Assembly (NCBI GenBank): GCA_030016715.1
Contig: JASEJD010000003.1
Span: 124,001-188,000 of the forward strand
From: Methanobacteriaceae archaeon
GTDB taxonomy: Archaea; Methanobacteriota; Methanobacteria; Methanobacteriales; Methanobacteriaceae
Length of the DNA: 64,000 nucleotides
Direction: 5' to 3'
Part shown: positions 48,725 through 57,983 of the stretch, one piece after another
Numbering within the stretch: the stretch's first letter is position 1
Layout of the letters: each line of letters starts with the position of its first letter
Translations under genes and position numbers: made by a program
Notes under the pieces: generated by a model
What the model was told of the DNA's origin: nothing
The model's input: only the letters and a program-made list of their open reading frames with translations
Database searches by the model: none

Positions 48725-48950
48725 AGTAAATCATTATATGTTAGTTTGTAATAAATTTTTCTTTTAATATAATTTATTCATAATACTTGAAACTTGAAAA
48801 TCATTAGGTAAGATTTTATAAATTAAACTTGAAAACTAGAAAAATAAGTGAATTATAAAGTTTAAACCAATAAAACCTTACACTTTAATTTATATTAATA
48901 GAACAGCTAATATTAAACATTAAATATTCAAATCCACCACATAACTCTTC

Positions 48951-49175
48951 CTATTCTTTTAAAGACAATTTAAAACCTTTATGCGGGTCTGGATTAAAAC
49001 CTAATGATTCATAAAAAGCAATTGCATTATCTATATTTTTTTCAGTGATAAATAAAATCAGATAACAGTCATTTTTAATGGCAATCTTCTCCATCTCGTT
49101 CATTAATGATTTCCTAACACCTTTTCTTTTGTATTTCTCTTCAACAACTAAATCCTCAATTAAAATGGTTTGCAT
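48951..49175 (-). pseudogene. truncated GNAT acetyltransferase
   Basis: 74 codons of the C-terminal GNAT half: IEDLVVEEKYKRKGVRKSLM (motif A, with RKGVR in place of RGxGIG), then AIAFYESLGF. A TGA sits immediately upstream of the ATG and coding-like sequence (CEDFVW) continues before it. The N-terminal half is missing, so a fragment is the best reading. Confidence 0.6.
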
Positions 49176-49297
49176 TCACCATACAAAATCTTCACATACA
49201 ATTCATAATAATTCAGGAATATATGTTTTATTAAGTTTTAGCTCATTAAATAAAATAAAATAATAAAATAAATGATTGGATATATATCTTAGAAAAA

Positions 49298-49321
49298 CCT
49301 AATAATCTACTTCTTATTAGG
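49298..49321. repeat. inverted repeat with 8-base arms
   Basis: CCTAATAA (49298-49305) and TTATTAGG (49314-49321) are perfect complements around an 8-base loop. It lies about 90 bases before the lipoprotein gene; a TATA-like TTTATATGG is at 49367-49375, closer to the start. It may be an operator or the end of an upstream transcript. Confidence 0.5.
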
Positions 49322-49413
49322 TAATTAATTATTATAGAGAATCATTTTATATTATGACAATCTTTATATGGTACCTTCCATAATCATTTAGATTATCAAA
49401 AAATGGTGTTAAC

Positions 49414-49821
49414 ATGAATTATATACATTTTACTATACTCATAACCTTAATATTAGGAGCGGTATTGGTCTCTGGATGTACCGAGATGAAAGCAGAAAAC
49501 GGTACCTGGGGCGAGAAAGAACCAGTTAAGGCCTCAGAACTAAAAATTGTTAACTCAACTGGGGAACACTTTGACCGCAACGAGACCAGTATCTATTATG
49601 TCTATGGGGATCTTAAAAACACCAATGGTAATGATGCCTACAATGTAGGAATTAAGGCTAAATTCTTTGATGCTGAGGGTAACCTGGTAGGAACCAACAC
49701 CTCTGGTACGGTTGATCCAAGTACTGTGGTGGGGGAGGGCACATCCTTCTACTATGCTGGCTGGGAAGACCCCGACAAAAGGATTGTCCGGGCTGAGTTG
49801 AAGATTGTGGTGAAAAATTAG
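49414..49821 (+). CDS. lipoprotein with FxLYD-like domain
   Basis: 135 residues. Residues 7-20 are hydrophobic and end in the lipobox VSGC at Cys 22, so the mature protein is probably lipid-anchored outside. The rest (YYVYGDLKNTNGNDAYNVGIKAKFFDAEGNLVGT, shown only as the key YGDLKN...NVGIKAKFFDAEG pattern) is the FxLYD-like beta-sandwich common in methanogen exported proteins. Its function is unknown. Confidence 0.75.
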   Translation: MNYIHFTILITLILGAVLVSGCTEMKAENGTWGEKEPVKASELKIVNSTGEHFDRNETSIYYVYGDLKNTNGNDAYNVGIKAKFFDAEGNLVGTNTSGTVDPSTVVGEGTSFYYAGWEDPDKRIVRAELKIVVKN

Positions 49822-49859
49822 AATTATTTATTCTTAGACTTCTCATCCATATATAAATG

Positions 49860-50732
49860 TTAATATGGTTGTCTTAGCATCATAGACAATCCATCATCCA
49901 AACTTGTAAGAGGCTTCCAGCCCATTTTATCCTGGATATGAGTAATATCAGCCACAGTATCCATAACTTCGTTCTTTCTAGACTGACCAGTATAGGCAAC
50001 CTGGACCTCTTTTCCATATAACTCCACTATTTTACTAGCTATCTCCTTAACCTTGAAACTTTTACCATAACCCACATTAAAAATGTCAATATTATCCCGG
50101 GTTTTATAGGCACCGGCTTTAATCATGGCCCTTATAACATCCTCCACATATACAAAGTCTCTTTTAGGTTCAGGATCCTGCAATTGAATCCTGCCTAGGG
50201 GTAACTGCTTAACTATAGAGGGAACTAGAAAATTATCACCCTGACCAGGCCCGTATATGTTGAATGGCCGGAGAATTACACAGTTAAGGCTAAAATCAGA
50301 ACTATATCCCTGACATAATTTCTCCATAACCAGTTTACTATGGGTGTAGGGATTATTGGGTTTAAGGGGGTGGTTCTCATCAATAGGCAGGTATTCGGGC
50401 CGGCCATATACATAGGAGCTCATGACTACCACTTTCTCCACATCCCTTAAACGGGCCAGTTCCAGCATATTAAGGGTACCACAAACATTGACCTCATAGG
50501 TTTCCCGGGGATGATCAAAGGAGTAGGGAACAAAGGTCACTGCAGCCAGATGATAGATCACATCCACATCATCAATTTCTTGGATTTTATTCCAGTCACG
50601 TATATCAATAAAACCACCATCCTCTGCCAGGGTCACTATTTCATTATCTACCTCCAGTTCAGGTAGTAGATAATTACCAATAAAGCCATCATGTCCAGTT
50701 ACCAGTATCCGTTTATTTTTCAACTTCATCAA
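49860..50732 (-). CDS. NAD-dependent nucleotide-sugar epimerase/dehydratase
   Basis: 290 residues, extended SDR fold. VTGHDGFIGNYL at residue 11 is the GxxGxxG NAD motif; SSYVYG and the YTHSK catalytic Tyr-Lys pair lie near residues 105 and 133. RPFNIYGPGQ is typical of UDP-glucose 4-epimerase/GDP-mannose-dehydratase relatives. It is the last gene of a minus-strand nucleotide-sugar operon, 41 bases after the sugar-nucleotidyltransferase. Confidence 0.85.
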   Translation of the reverse strand: MMKLKNKRILVTGHDGFIGNYLLPELEVDNEIVTLAEDGGFIDIRDWNKIQEIDDVDVIYHLAAVTFVPYSFDHPRETYEVNVCGTLNMLELARLRDVEKVVVMSSYVYGRPEYLPIDENHPLKPNNPYTHSKLVMEKLCQGYSSDFSLNCVILRPFNIYGPGQGDNFLVPSIVKQLPLGRIQLQDPEPKRDFVYVEDVIRAMIKAGAYKTRDNIDIFNVGYGKSFKVKEIASKIVELYGKEVQVAYTGQSRKNEVMDTVADITHIQDKMGWKPLTSLDDGLSMMLRQPY

Positions 50733-50773
50733 ATCTACCCTTATAAAAGCTATAATTCTAACTATTTACGGCA

Positions 50774-51475
50774 TTAGAGGTTCTTGAAGAGTTTTTCAAA
50801 TTCTCTATTAGCCCGTTCATAGTCATCATGCCGGCCTATATCCAGCCAGTAACCATCAAAGACATAACCATTAACTGTCTCACCCTTACTGATTAACTGG
50901 TTTATTAGATCGGGCAGGTCAAAGTAGGTGTCATCCTCCACATAACTTAGTACCTCTGGGTTGAATATGTAGACACCCATACTTACCAGGTAGTCAATAA
51001 CTGGTTTCTCCTTATACCCTACAATCTGATGGTCCTCATTGATCTCGATTACTCCGAAGTCAATATTCACCACCCTCTTGTTTAATGCTACCGTGGCAAT
51101 GGCACCCTTTTCTTGGTGGTGCTGCATCAATTCATTATAATTAAGGTCAGTTAAAACATCACCATTCATCATCAGGAATGGTCCATCTATTTCATTCTTT
51201 ACTAGGGATAGGGGACCTGCAGTTCCCAGTGGTTTTTCCTCCTTGGTGTAGCTTATATTAACCCCATATTTACTTCCATCACCAAAGAAGGCCATTATTA
51301 ACTCGCCCAAGTGTCCGATGGACATTATTATATCATCATATCCAGCTTCTTTTAGTTGATGGACCACGATCTCCAGGATGGCCTTATCTCCAATGGGCAT
51401 TAAGGGTTTGGGTATGGTGGTGGTGTAGGGCCGCAGTCTAGTACCTTTACCACCAGCCAGAATTAATGCTTTCAT
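50774..51475 (-). CDS. sugar-1-phosphate nucleotidyltransferase
   Basis: 233 residues. KALILAGGKGTRLRPYT at the start is the NTP-binding signature; KPLMPIGDKAIL, MMNGDVLTDLNY (metal-binding D) and YWLDIGRHDDY at the end complete the family pattern. It joins a sugar-1-phosphate to an NTP; the motifs are those of RfbA/GlmU-N/ManC-like enzymes and the sugar is not fixed. It is only 6 bases from the upstream epimerase gene, so they are co-transcribed. Confidence 0.85.
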   Translation of the reverse strand: MKALILAGGKGTRLRPYTTTIPKPLMPIGDKAILEIVVHQLKEAGYDDIIMSIGHLGELIMAFFGDGSKYGVNISYTKEEKPLGTAGPLSLVKNEIDGPFLMMNGDVLTDLNYNELMQHHQEKGAIATVALNKRVVNIDFGVIEINEDHQIVGYKEKPVIDYLVSMGVYIFNPEVLSYVEDDTYFDLPDLINQLISKGETVNGYVFDGYWLDIGRHDDYERANREFEKLFKNL

Positions 51476-51481
51476 TAATAA

Positions 51482-52471
51482 TCACCTATTATAAATATCA
51501 GTCTTGTGCAGATCAGTATTCTCTCTGATCCAGTTAATAGTCTCTTTTAAACCATAATCCAGGGATATGGATGGCTTCCAGTCTAGTAAATTCTTGGCCT
51601 TGGAATTATCACACCATAATCGTTCCACTTCACTGGCACTGGGCCGGATACGTGACTGGTCAGTTAATATTTCCACTTCACGGCCAATCAGATCAATTAT
51701 CTTCTCGGCCAGATCTCCAATGGATATTTCAAAGTTAGAACCAATATTAATCACCTCACCTACAGATTTTGAGGACTCTCCTACACAGATAAATCCCTCT
51801 GCTAAATCTTTAACATAGGTATAGTCCCGGGTTGGGTGGAGGGATCCCAGGAATATCTCATCCTTGGTCAGTGCCTGGGAGATAATGGTGGGTATAACTG
51901 CCCGGGATGACTGCCGGGGCCCATAAGTGTTAAAGGGCCGTATGGTGGCCACGGGTAATTCATAGGATAAATGGAAACTTTCAGCAAGCTTATCTGCCCC
52001 AATCTTACTGGCAGAGTAGGGTGACTGGCCCTGAAGGGGATGATCCTCATCTATAGGCACATACCTGGCAGTGCCGTAGGTTTCACTGGTAGAGGTGTGC
52101 ACAATCTTTTCCACTTGGTAGTCCCGGGCCGCCATCAATACATTGAAGGTTCCCATTACATTGGTCTCCACATTCTCCCGGGGATGGAGGTAGGAGTAGG
52201 GAATACTGATCAAAGAGGCTAAGTGGAATATCACATCCACATCCTTCACTGCATCTCTTATTGCATCATAATCCCTTAAATCACCAGTTACTACTTCTAC
52301 ACTATCTCTAATTTCTGGGTGTAGATATTCCAGCATTCCCCAGTCATTTCTTGAATTATATCTGACAAATGCCTTAAGATCCACATCTCTCTCTATTAAT
52401 GCTTCGGTGAGGTGGCTTCCAATAAAACCACCAGCTCCTGTTAATAATACTGATTTTCGTTTTAAATTAAT
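51482..52471 (-). CDS. NAD-dependent nucleotide-sugar dehydratase/epimerase with probable ATT start
   Basis: 329 residues when begun at ATT 52471-52469. From there the product reads NLKRKSVLLTGAGGFIGSHL, so the NAD-binding GxGGFIG motif is kept. The first canonical start, GTG 52384, would remove that motif, and a TAG stop at 52486-52484 closes the frame upstream with no ATG, GTG or TTG between. AGGAG at 52485-52481 is 9 bases before the ATT. The rest has SLISIPYS, STSETYG, the YSASK catalytic Tyr-Lys and RPFNTYGPRQ, as in GDP-mannose 4,6-dehydratase/LegB-like proteins. Confidence 0.8.
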   Translation of the reverse strand: MNLKRKSVLLTGAGGFIGSHLTEALIERDVDLKAFVRYNSRNDWGMLEYLHPEIRDSVEVVTGDLRDYDAIRDAVKDVDVIFHLASLISIPYSYLHPRENVETNVMGTFNVLMAARDYQVEKIVHTSTSETYGTARYVPIDEDHPLQGQSPYSASKIGADKLAESFHLSYELPVATIRPFNTYGPRQSSRAVIPTIISQALTKDEIFLGSLHPTRDYTYVKDLAEGFICVGESSKSVGEVINIGSNFEISIGDLAEKIIDLIGREVEILTDQSRIRPSASEVERLWCDNSKAKNLLDWKPSISLDYGLKETINWIRENTDLHKTDIYNR

Positions 52472-52630
52472 GTTATCCGGCTCCTATATACTTACATGAA
52501 ATCTAATAAATTAATAAAATGTTTTTCAAATAAATTAATATTGAATTTGCTCCTATTATACCTATATAAAATCTGATCTTATCCTGAATATTATAATCTT
52601 TTGAATCTATAATTATTATTAATCTATGTT

Positions 52631-53635
52631 TCAAAGTTTTCGTATTAATTCCAGCAAACCCTTCTCCCGAACTTCCCTGGGAAACAAGGACTTAACACGC
52701 TCCCTTGCCTTTACTCCATCAGATTTCAGAGCCTTCTTTATTGCAGCCACAGTTTCTCTAACATCCCCATAGCCTGCATAGAATCCAGTATCACCTATGG
52801 CCACGGGTATTCCAAATCTTTTGGTACCCACTGGTACGCATTCACAGAGCATAGCCTCACACACTGCCGTGGGCAGTCCTTCCCGCATGGAAAGCTGGCA
52901 GTATACTTTAGATTTCTGGAATAATTTTAATAGTTCCTTAAAGGGGACTGGGCCTACAAATTCCACATTATCTGGTGCTATTTTTTTCAATTTTTCCAGT
53001 GCTTCGCCAGTGGTTCCATTCACAACAAATCTAATCTCTGGTAAATATTTTGCTGCCTTTACTAAGGTATCCACCCCCTTTAAACGCACCCGATCCCAAG
53101 TATGGCCCAGAGATGCTGTAAATACCAGGTCCTCCTTTTCACCCCCACTTTTGAAGAGGTGATAATCAAAGCCTGTGGGTATGATGCTGAAGTTATCCCC
53201 GGTGATTTCATAATATTTTACTGCCTCCTCCTTCATATGGGAGGTTAAGGCAATGATTCTATCTGCATTTTCGAAGATGTATTTGATGCGCTTCTTTTTA
53301 ACAGGGTCAAGCAGTGCCCCGTATCCTAACTCCTCTATTTTCCCGGTTTCATATCCCCCAATTACCACCACTGATTTTCTCCTAAATATATGGGATAGTT
53401 TAACAGTCCACTGGGCATGGATATCCGCAAACCAGGAGAAGGTCATATCAGCCCAGATAACACCCCTTATTAAACTGTAAACAGTTTTCATGGTGGTGAG
53501 AGGATCCTTTCGATCTAGAATAAAGTCCACTTCCCTAACCTGGAAGTGTATTTTTAAGATTTCTAAGTCACGCTGTACAAAGGATGAAGGATTTAAACGT
53601 ACAAATAATATTTTATGGATACTATTTTTAGTCAT
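52631..53635 (-). CDS. family 4 glycosyltransferase
   Basis: 334 residues. IPTGFDYHLFK, the central LKGVDTLVKAAKYLPEIRFVVNG and the C-terminal MREGLPTAVCEAMLCECVPVGT (ExxxxxxxE-like donor motif) identify GT4. It is upstream of the nucleotide-sugar operon on the same strand, separated by about 160 bases, and probably uses one of its products. Confidence 0.8.
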   Translation of the reverse strand: MTKNSIHKILFVRLNPSSFVQRDLEILKIHFQVREVDFILDRKDPLTTMKTVYSLIRGVIWADMTFSWFADIHAQWTVKLSHIFRRKSVVVIGGYETGKIEELGYGALLDPVKKKRIKYIFENADRIIALTSHMKEEAVKYYEITGDNFSIIPTGFDYHLFKSGGEKEDLVFTASLGHTWDRVRLKGVDTLVKAAKYLPEIRFVVNGTTGEALEKLKKIAPDNVEFVGPVPFKELLKLFQKSKVYCQLSMREGLPTAVCEAMLCECVPVGTKRFGIPVAIGDTGFYAGYGDVRETVAAIKKALKSDGVKARERVKSLFPREVREKGLLELIRKL

Positions 53636-54088
53636 GGATTAACCTTAAAGATTCCTTAATAATTAATAGATTTATTTGTAGATGTTATGGTTATGATTTA
53701 CTAAGTTTATATGTAATTTATTATCCCTACCAGAATAATTGCATATGGTAAAAATGGCTTTCCATGTTTCTTTTACATTAACTCTTTAAAATATTGTTAT
53801 AAACCCTAAAGTTTTATTTCTCAGAGCAATTTTCAGACCTACTATCAATATTTCTATTAGAAATACAATCTTGTAATCAGAGAAATTTTTTTAAACCTTC
53901 CATTAAATTTTAATTCTAAACAAAATTTTTTGCAGATAAACTAAAATTTAATCTACAGATCATACTTAGTTCCAAACAAAACCACCAAGATATCAGGGAT
54001 TAATAGATCATTACCATATTAAACCACCAAAACATCTAAAAAAAAAATATCAATCTTTATATTATAGAATATATTGTACATATAATAA
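53636..54088. other. AT-rich intergenic region between divergent genes
   Basis: About 450 bases with no gene, tRNA or repeat that I can support; it should hold promoters for both neighbours. Confidence 0.5.
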
Positions 54089-54700
54089 TTGATGAACATT
54101 ACACAGATAAGGCAACATCTCCTTAAGGGGGAAAATGTATTACTGTACAAGAGGGATGTTACCATCTATTATTCCCAGTTAAAAGATGAATTTCCCTGCA
54201 TACTACTGGGAGAACCACTACCCCTAAAATATAAACTTATCAAATGTATTCAGGGAATAAGTGGAGATGAATTTTCCACATTAGAGAAGATGAACATCAT
54301 CCAGCTTCGAGACACATTATCCTCCAAGATAAAGGATAATAAAATTCTAATAATATTCAACCAGTTTGACCGGTTAACCAGGAAGTCAGCTGAGGTATAC
54401 CATTCACTGCAACAGAATGGTAAGGTAATCTATCTCTGCAGTTTCCAGGCCAGCTTTAAACAGGAAGTATACAGTTTTTATCAATCATTCCATTTATTAA
54501 ATAAAAATGAATACCAGAATGAAACTGGTAAAAATGATATAAACATATCCTATGCAGTCTATGCTATATTAGGAATATTATGTTGTCTGGTTTATCTTAA
54601 AATTTCCAATGCATCCGCTGCCTCGGGAATCTTAATCGGGGCCTTGTGGTTTGCAGTTATAATCTTTAGAACATTAATCTTTGTAGGGGGACGTATATGA
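54089..54700 (+). CDS. hypothetical protein with two C-terminal membrane spans
   Basis: 203 residues. Residues 1-130 are soluble with an alpha/beta pattern (ENVLLYKRDVTIYYSQL, ILIIFNQFDRLTRKSAEVYHSL, VIYLCSFQASF) recalling a minimal P-loop or DUF835-like fold, though no Walker A is present. Residues 150-200 are two hydrophobic spans. The role is unknown. It is followed 43 bases later by a YdjM-like gene. Confidence 0.55.
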   Translation: MMNITQIRQHLLKGENVLLYKRDVTIYYSQLKDEFPCILLGEPLPLKYKLIKCIQGISGDEFSTLEKMNIIQLRDTLSSKIKDNKILIIFNQFDRLTRKSAEVYHSLQQNGKVIYLCSFQASFKQEVYSFYQSFHLLNKNEYQNETGKNDINISYAVYAILGILCCLVYLKISNASAASGILIGALWFAVIIFRTLIFVGGRI

Positions 54701-54743
54701 AACAGATATACATACAACTAAAAATTTCCATTAAGGTGATGCT

Positions 54744-55376
54744 ATGAGGTTCTACACCCACATAGCAGGATCCATACTGTTTTTCATGATATATTGCTTT
54801 TTTATGGATATATCTAATCCCATCATGGGACTGTTTTTCGCAGCGTGGATATCAGTATTCCCAGATTTGATTGATAAATTAACTGGCAAACACCGGGGAT
54901 GGGGCCACAGCATATTCTGGATAATACCACTAATTCTAGTAGCCCTATACCAGCCCTTACTTGGAGCTGCACTGATCATTGGTTTTCTAAGCCACCTATT
55001 TCTCGATATTTTCACAGTCTATGGCTGCCCCTTATTATATCCTGTGATGGAAAATAGTTTCGTGTGCCTGAATAAAAATCGGAGAATAAAAACCGGTAGC
55101 AACCAGGATAAATCGGCATTGATATTCATCATACTTTTAACCATTCCCTTACTCCTATTTCACACCCCACTAGTCACAATTCTTGACCTTGAAGATACAC
55201 TCACTATCTCCTATGCCGTGGATAATAAAACAGATAATGATACACTGGATATGAATAATAATATCAACCTAAATCTACAAGTATCAAATAAAGAAGAGCG
55301 GAATATAACTGTTGAGAAAGTTAATGATACAGTGACCACCATAATGGTAACCAAGATAAATAATAAAATTAAATAG
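54744..55376 (+). CDS. YdjM-like membrane-bound metal-dependent hydrolase
   Basis: 210 residues. THIAGS at residue 4, VFPDLIDKLTG near 38, KHRGWGHS near 49 and SHLFLDIFTVYG near 84 are the His/Asp motifs of the YdjM (PF04307) family, set among four or five membrane spans. Residues 150-210 are a hydrophilic, Asn/Asp-rich tail. Relatives are called LexA-regulated membrane hydrolases; the substrate is unknown. GGTGATG lies before ATG 54744. Confidence 0.8.
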   Translation: MRFYTHIAGSILFFMIYCFFMDISNPIMGLFFAAWISVFPDLIDKLTGKHRGWGHSIFWIIPLILVALYQPLLGAALIIGFLSHLFLDIFTVYGCPLLYPVMENSFVCLNKNRRIKTGSNQDKSALIFIILLTIPLLLFHTPLVTILDLEDTLTISYAVDNKTDNDTLDMNNNINLNLQVSNKEERNITVEKVNDTVTTIMVTKINNKIK

Positions 55377-55458
55377 AAAAAAAATAGTATTAGATATTGG
55401 ATATATTAGATTAATTCATGGACTTATTCTCCAGGTTATGTGAACACTTTGAATTTTT

Positions 55459-55809
55459 TTAGTCTAAACTAACCATTATCCTATCCCCTTCCACCTTCAC
55501 AGGATAGGTATTAAGACTTCGTGGAGACTTAAAAATCTTACTCAGGGAGGATTTTATACCAGAGAAGTCTGTCCAGCGAATAACCTCTCCATTGGAAAGA
55601 TCAAACTGGCTGTGATGCATGGGACAAGTCACAACCACACCCTCCAGAACACCATGGGATAGATCCCCTCCCATGTGTGGACATTTATTATCCGTGGCAA
55701 AGTATTCATTACCAGCACGGGCCAGAAGAATTTCTTTTCCCTGAATATTAAACATTTTCATCTCACCATTTTCCAAGTCATCTACAGTGGCAATCTCAGC
55801 AAAGTTCAT
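55459..55809 (-). CDS. Rieske-type ferredoxin
   Basis: 116 residues from ATG 55809, preceded by a GGGGG ribosome-binding site; an upstream TTG at 55833 is less likely. C43-P-H45 and C62-P-M-H65 (CPHMGGDLSHG, CPMHHSQFDL) bind a Rieske [2Fe-2S] cluster. It lacks any oxygenase domain and so is an electron carrier. No oxygenase gene is nearby. It lies about 115 bases past the end of the ABC exporter gene, on the same strand. Confidence 0.85.
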   Translation of the reverse strand: MNFAEIATVDDLENGEMKMFNIQGKEILLARAGNEYFATDNKCPHMGGDLSHGVLEGVVVTCPMHHSQFDLSNGEVIRWTDFSGIKSSLSKIFKSPRSLNTYPVKVEGDRIMVSLD

Positions 55810-55924
55810 AATCAAACAACCCCCAATTAACAAATAATCCTAACATGATATATGTTTCAACATGTATCTAACTTTTTCATGAAAAATAGAAAATTTAGTT
55901 TGCATAAAATCGATATTATATTAA

Positions 55925-57715
55925 TTAAAGTGTTTGGAATAATTCTTTAAATCTTCCTTTTCTATTTTTAAGCAGTTCCTCATAGCTACCTGATTCTATG
56001 ATCCTTCCCTGGTCCATGAGGTATATTATATCCGCATTTTTTATGGTGGACTGTCGGTGGGCGATGATTAGGATGGTGATATCATGGGGCAGACTTTCCA
56101 GTGCCTTTAATATCTGGTTCTCATTTTCCTGGTCCAGATTACTAGTGGCCTCATCCAGTATTAATAATGATGGCTTTCTAAGAAGGGCCCGGGCCAGTGC
56201 CAGGCGCTGTCTTTCACCACCAGAAAGCCGAACACCCCTATCACCCAATATAGTATCTAAACCATCCTGTAATTGGGAAACAAATTCATCAGCCGAGGCT
56301 AACCTTAAAGCCTTCCATAGATCATCCTGATTACTTTTAGGATTTGCAAATATTAAGTTATGGGCTATGCTGTCATTAAAAAGGTAGGTATCCTGGGCCA
56401 CATAACCAATCTGGGATCTCCATGCTGTAACTTTACCATCCAATTTTTTTCCATCAACGAGAATTTCACCTTTCCCTGGTTTTATAAGGTTCATTATAAG
56501 ATCAGCCACAGTACTTTTACCTGCACCTGAAGGACCAGCAAGGGCAGTTACAGATCCTGCTTTAATTGTTAAATCTATATTCTTTATAGTTATATCCTTC
56601 TCATGGGGGTAGGTGAATTCCACTCCACTGATTCTTATCTCCTCATCAAAATCTATATCTTCTCCAGTAAATGTTTCCTCGGCAGCGTCTTTACATCTTT
56701 CTTCCAGTTCCATAATGTTTTTAAAGGCAGGGATCATGTTGATAAAGTACTGGTAGTTTCTCTGTATCACCGAGAACCGGGGTATCATCCTCACAAATAG
56801 GAATAGCAGTATTAATAATTCGGCAGTGGAGATCTGGATAAGGGCCACCATCATATACACTATGATGCTTAGTATTACCACTGAACCTACATCAAATAGG
56901 AATTTCACATCAGAGTAGCTTTTAATGGCATCCATATATCTGTTAGAAACATTATCTGCTATTTTAGAGAAGATGGAAACATTCTCCTCCTCCATCTGAA
57001 AGCTTTTAATGGTTTTCATACCCTCCATCTGTTTTACTGTGGCGGAATACATATCCTTGGAACTTTCTGATATCTGAAAACCACTTTTACTAGAGGATTG
57101 TGTCTTCTTTTTAAGTATTAATAAAAGGGTTAATCCCACTAAAAAGATAACACCGGTAGTGAATCCAGATAGTTTAAGGGCAAATAATATGTATACCACC
57201 AGGACGATGGAGCTGGCTAGCAGTGATAAGAACTGGTTGGTTCCCAGGGTTATGCGTTCCACCTCATAGGTTAAGGCATGGGCCAGGTCACTGGTCTTAT
57301 TTTTCACAAAGAAAAGCCAATCAGAATAGGTAATATGTTTAAATAGTTTCTTTCGAAGATAACTGGAAAACTGGTACTGGATAGCTGAACTTCTAAGAGT
57401 CTGCAATCTTAAAAGATAAGCATTGAAACTTATAATGAAAATGTATATGATTAGTATGGTGGCTAGTGAAGGTTCAATACCTAAATAGCTGAAGAATACT
57501 TTTATTAGTCCTTCTATCTGTCCCAGGCTTCCCCCTTCCACATCTAGACCCACCAGTTGAAGTAGGGGTACAAGTAAGAGTAAGCCTACTCCCTCAGTTA
57601 AACTGATAAGGGCCATGAGAGTGATGGCTATGGTTACTTTGCCTCTTTGATAATTAAAAAGTGTTTCTAGAAATTTCCAGAGCCAATTTGTCCCTGAATC
57701 ACCATGTTTTATCAT
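55925..57715 (-). CDS. ABC exporter (fused permease and ATPase), lasso-peptide LasD-like candidate
   Basis: 596 residues. Residues about 25-330 hold six membrane spans of a type I exporter. The C-terminal ATPase has Walker A GPSGAGKST near 395, Q-loop YVAQDTYLFND, signature RLSGGERQRLALARALL near 505, Walker B SLLILDEATSNLDQ and H-loop IAHRQST. It exports an amphipathic or peptide substrate, using a homodimer. Lasso-peptide clusters carry such an exporter (LasD/McjD type), and an HPr-kinase-like gene lies 268 bases upstream on the same strand. A general lipid exporter cannot be excluded on sequence alone. Confidence 0.8.
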   Translation of the reverse strand: MIKHGDSGTNWLWKFLETLFNYQRGKVTIAITLMALISLTEGVGLLLLVPLLQLVGLDVEGGSLGQIEGLIKVFFSYLGIEPSLATILIIYIFIISFNAYLLRLQTLRSSAIQYQFSSYLRKKLFKHITYSDWLFFVKNKTSDLAHALTYEVERITLGTNQFLSLLASSIVLVVYILFALKLSGFTTGVIFLVGLTLLLILKKKTQSSSKSGFQISESSKDMYSATVKQMEGMKTIKSFQMEEENVSIFSKIADNVSNRYMDAIKSYSDVKFLFDVGSVVILSIIVYMMVALIQISTAELLILLFLFVRMIPRFSVIQRNYQYFINMIPAFKNIMELEERCKDAAEETFTGEDIDFDEEIRISGVEFTYPHEKDITIKNIDLTIKAGSVTALAGPSGAGKSTVADLIMNLIKPGKGEILVDGKKLDGKVTAWRSQIGYVAQDTYLFNDSIAHNLIFANPKSNQDDLWKALRLASADEFVSQLQDGLDTILGDRGVRLSGGERQRLALARALLRKPSLLILDEATSNLDQENENQILKALESLPHDITILIIAHRQSTIKNADIIYLMDQGRIIESGSYEELLKNRKGRFKELFQTL

Positions 57716-57983
57716 AATTTTTCTTCTTCTCAGTAATTATTCTATCTAAAGAATCGAATTTAATACTTACATAAATTATTGTTTAGATATTACAATTTTG
57801 ATTTTAGACTGCAATTTTTAACTTAGAAGTTATCTTTTATTCTCTGTAACAATTTTTGGTTCTAAGATAATTTTTTAATCCTTCTGATTATTTTCATGTA
57901 TTCAAAGCATTTTTGTATCGTAATAAATATTTTTTAGGATGGTGGCACTTATTTCTTCATATGATAAAGTTTATGTTTTCAAT

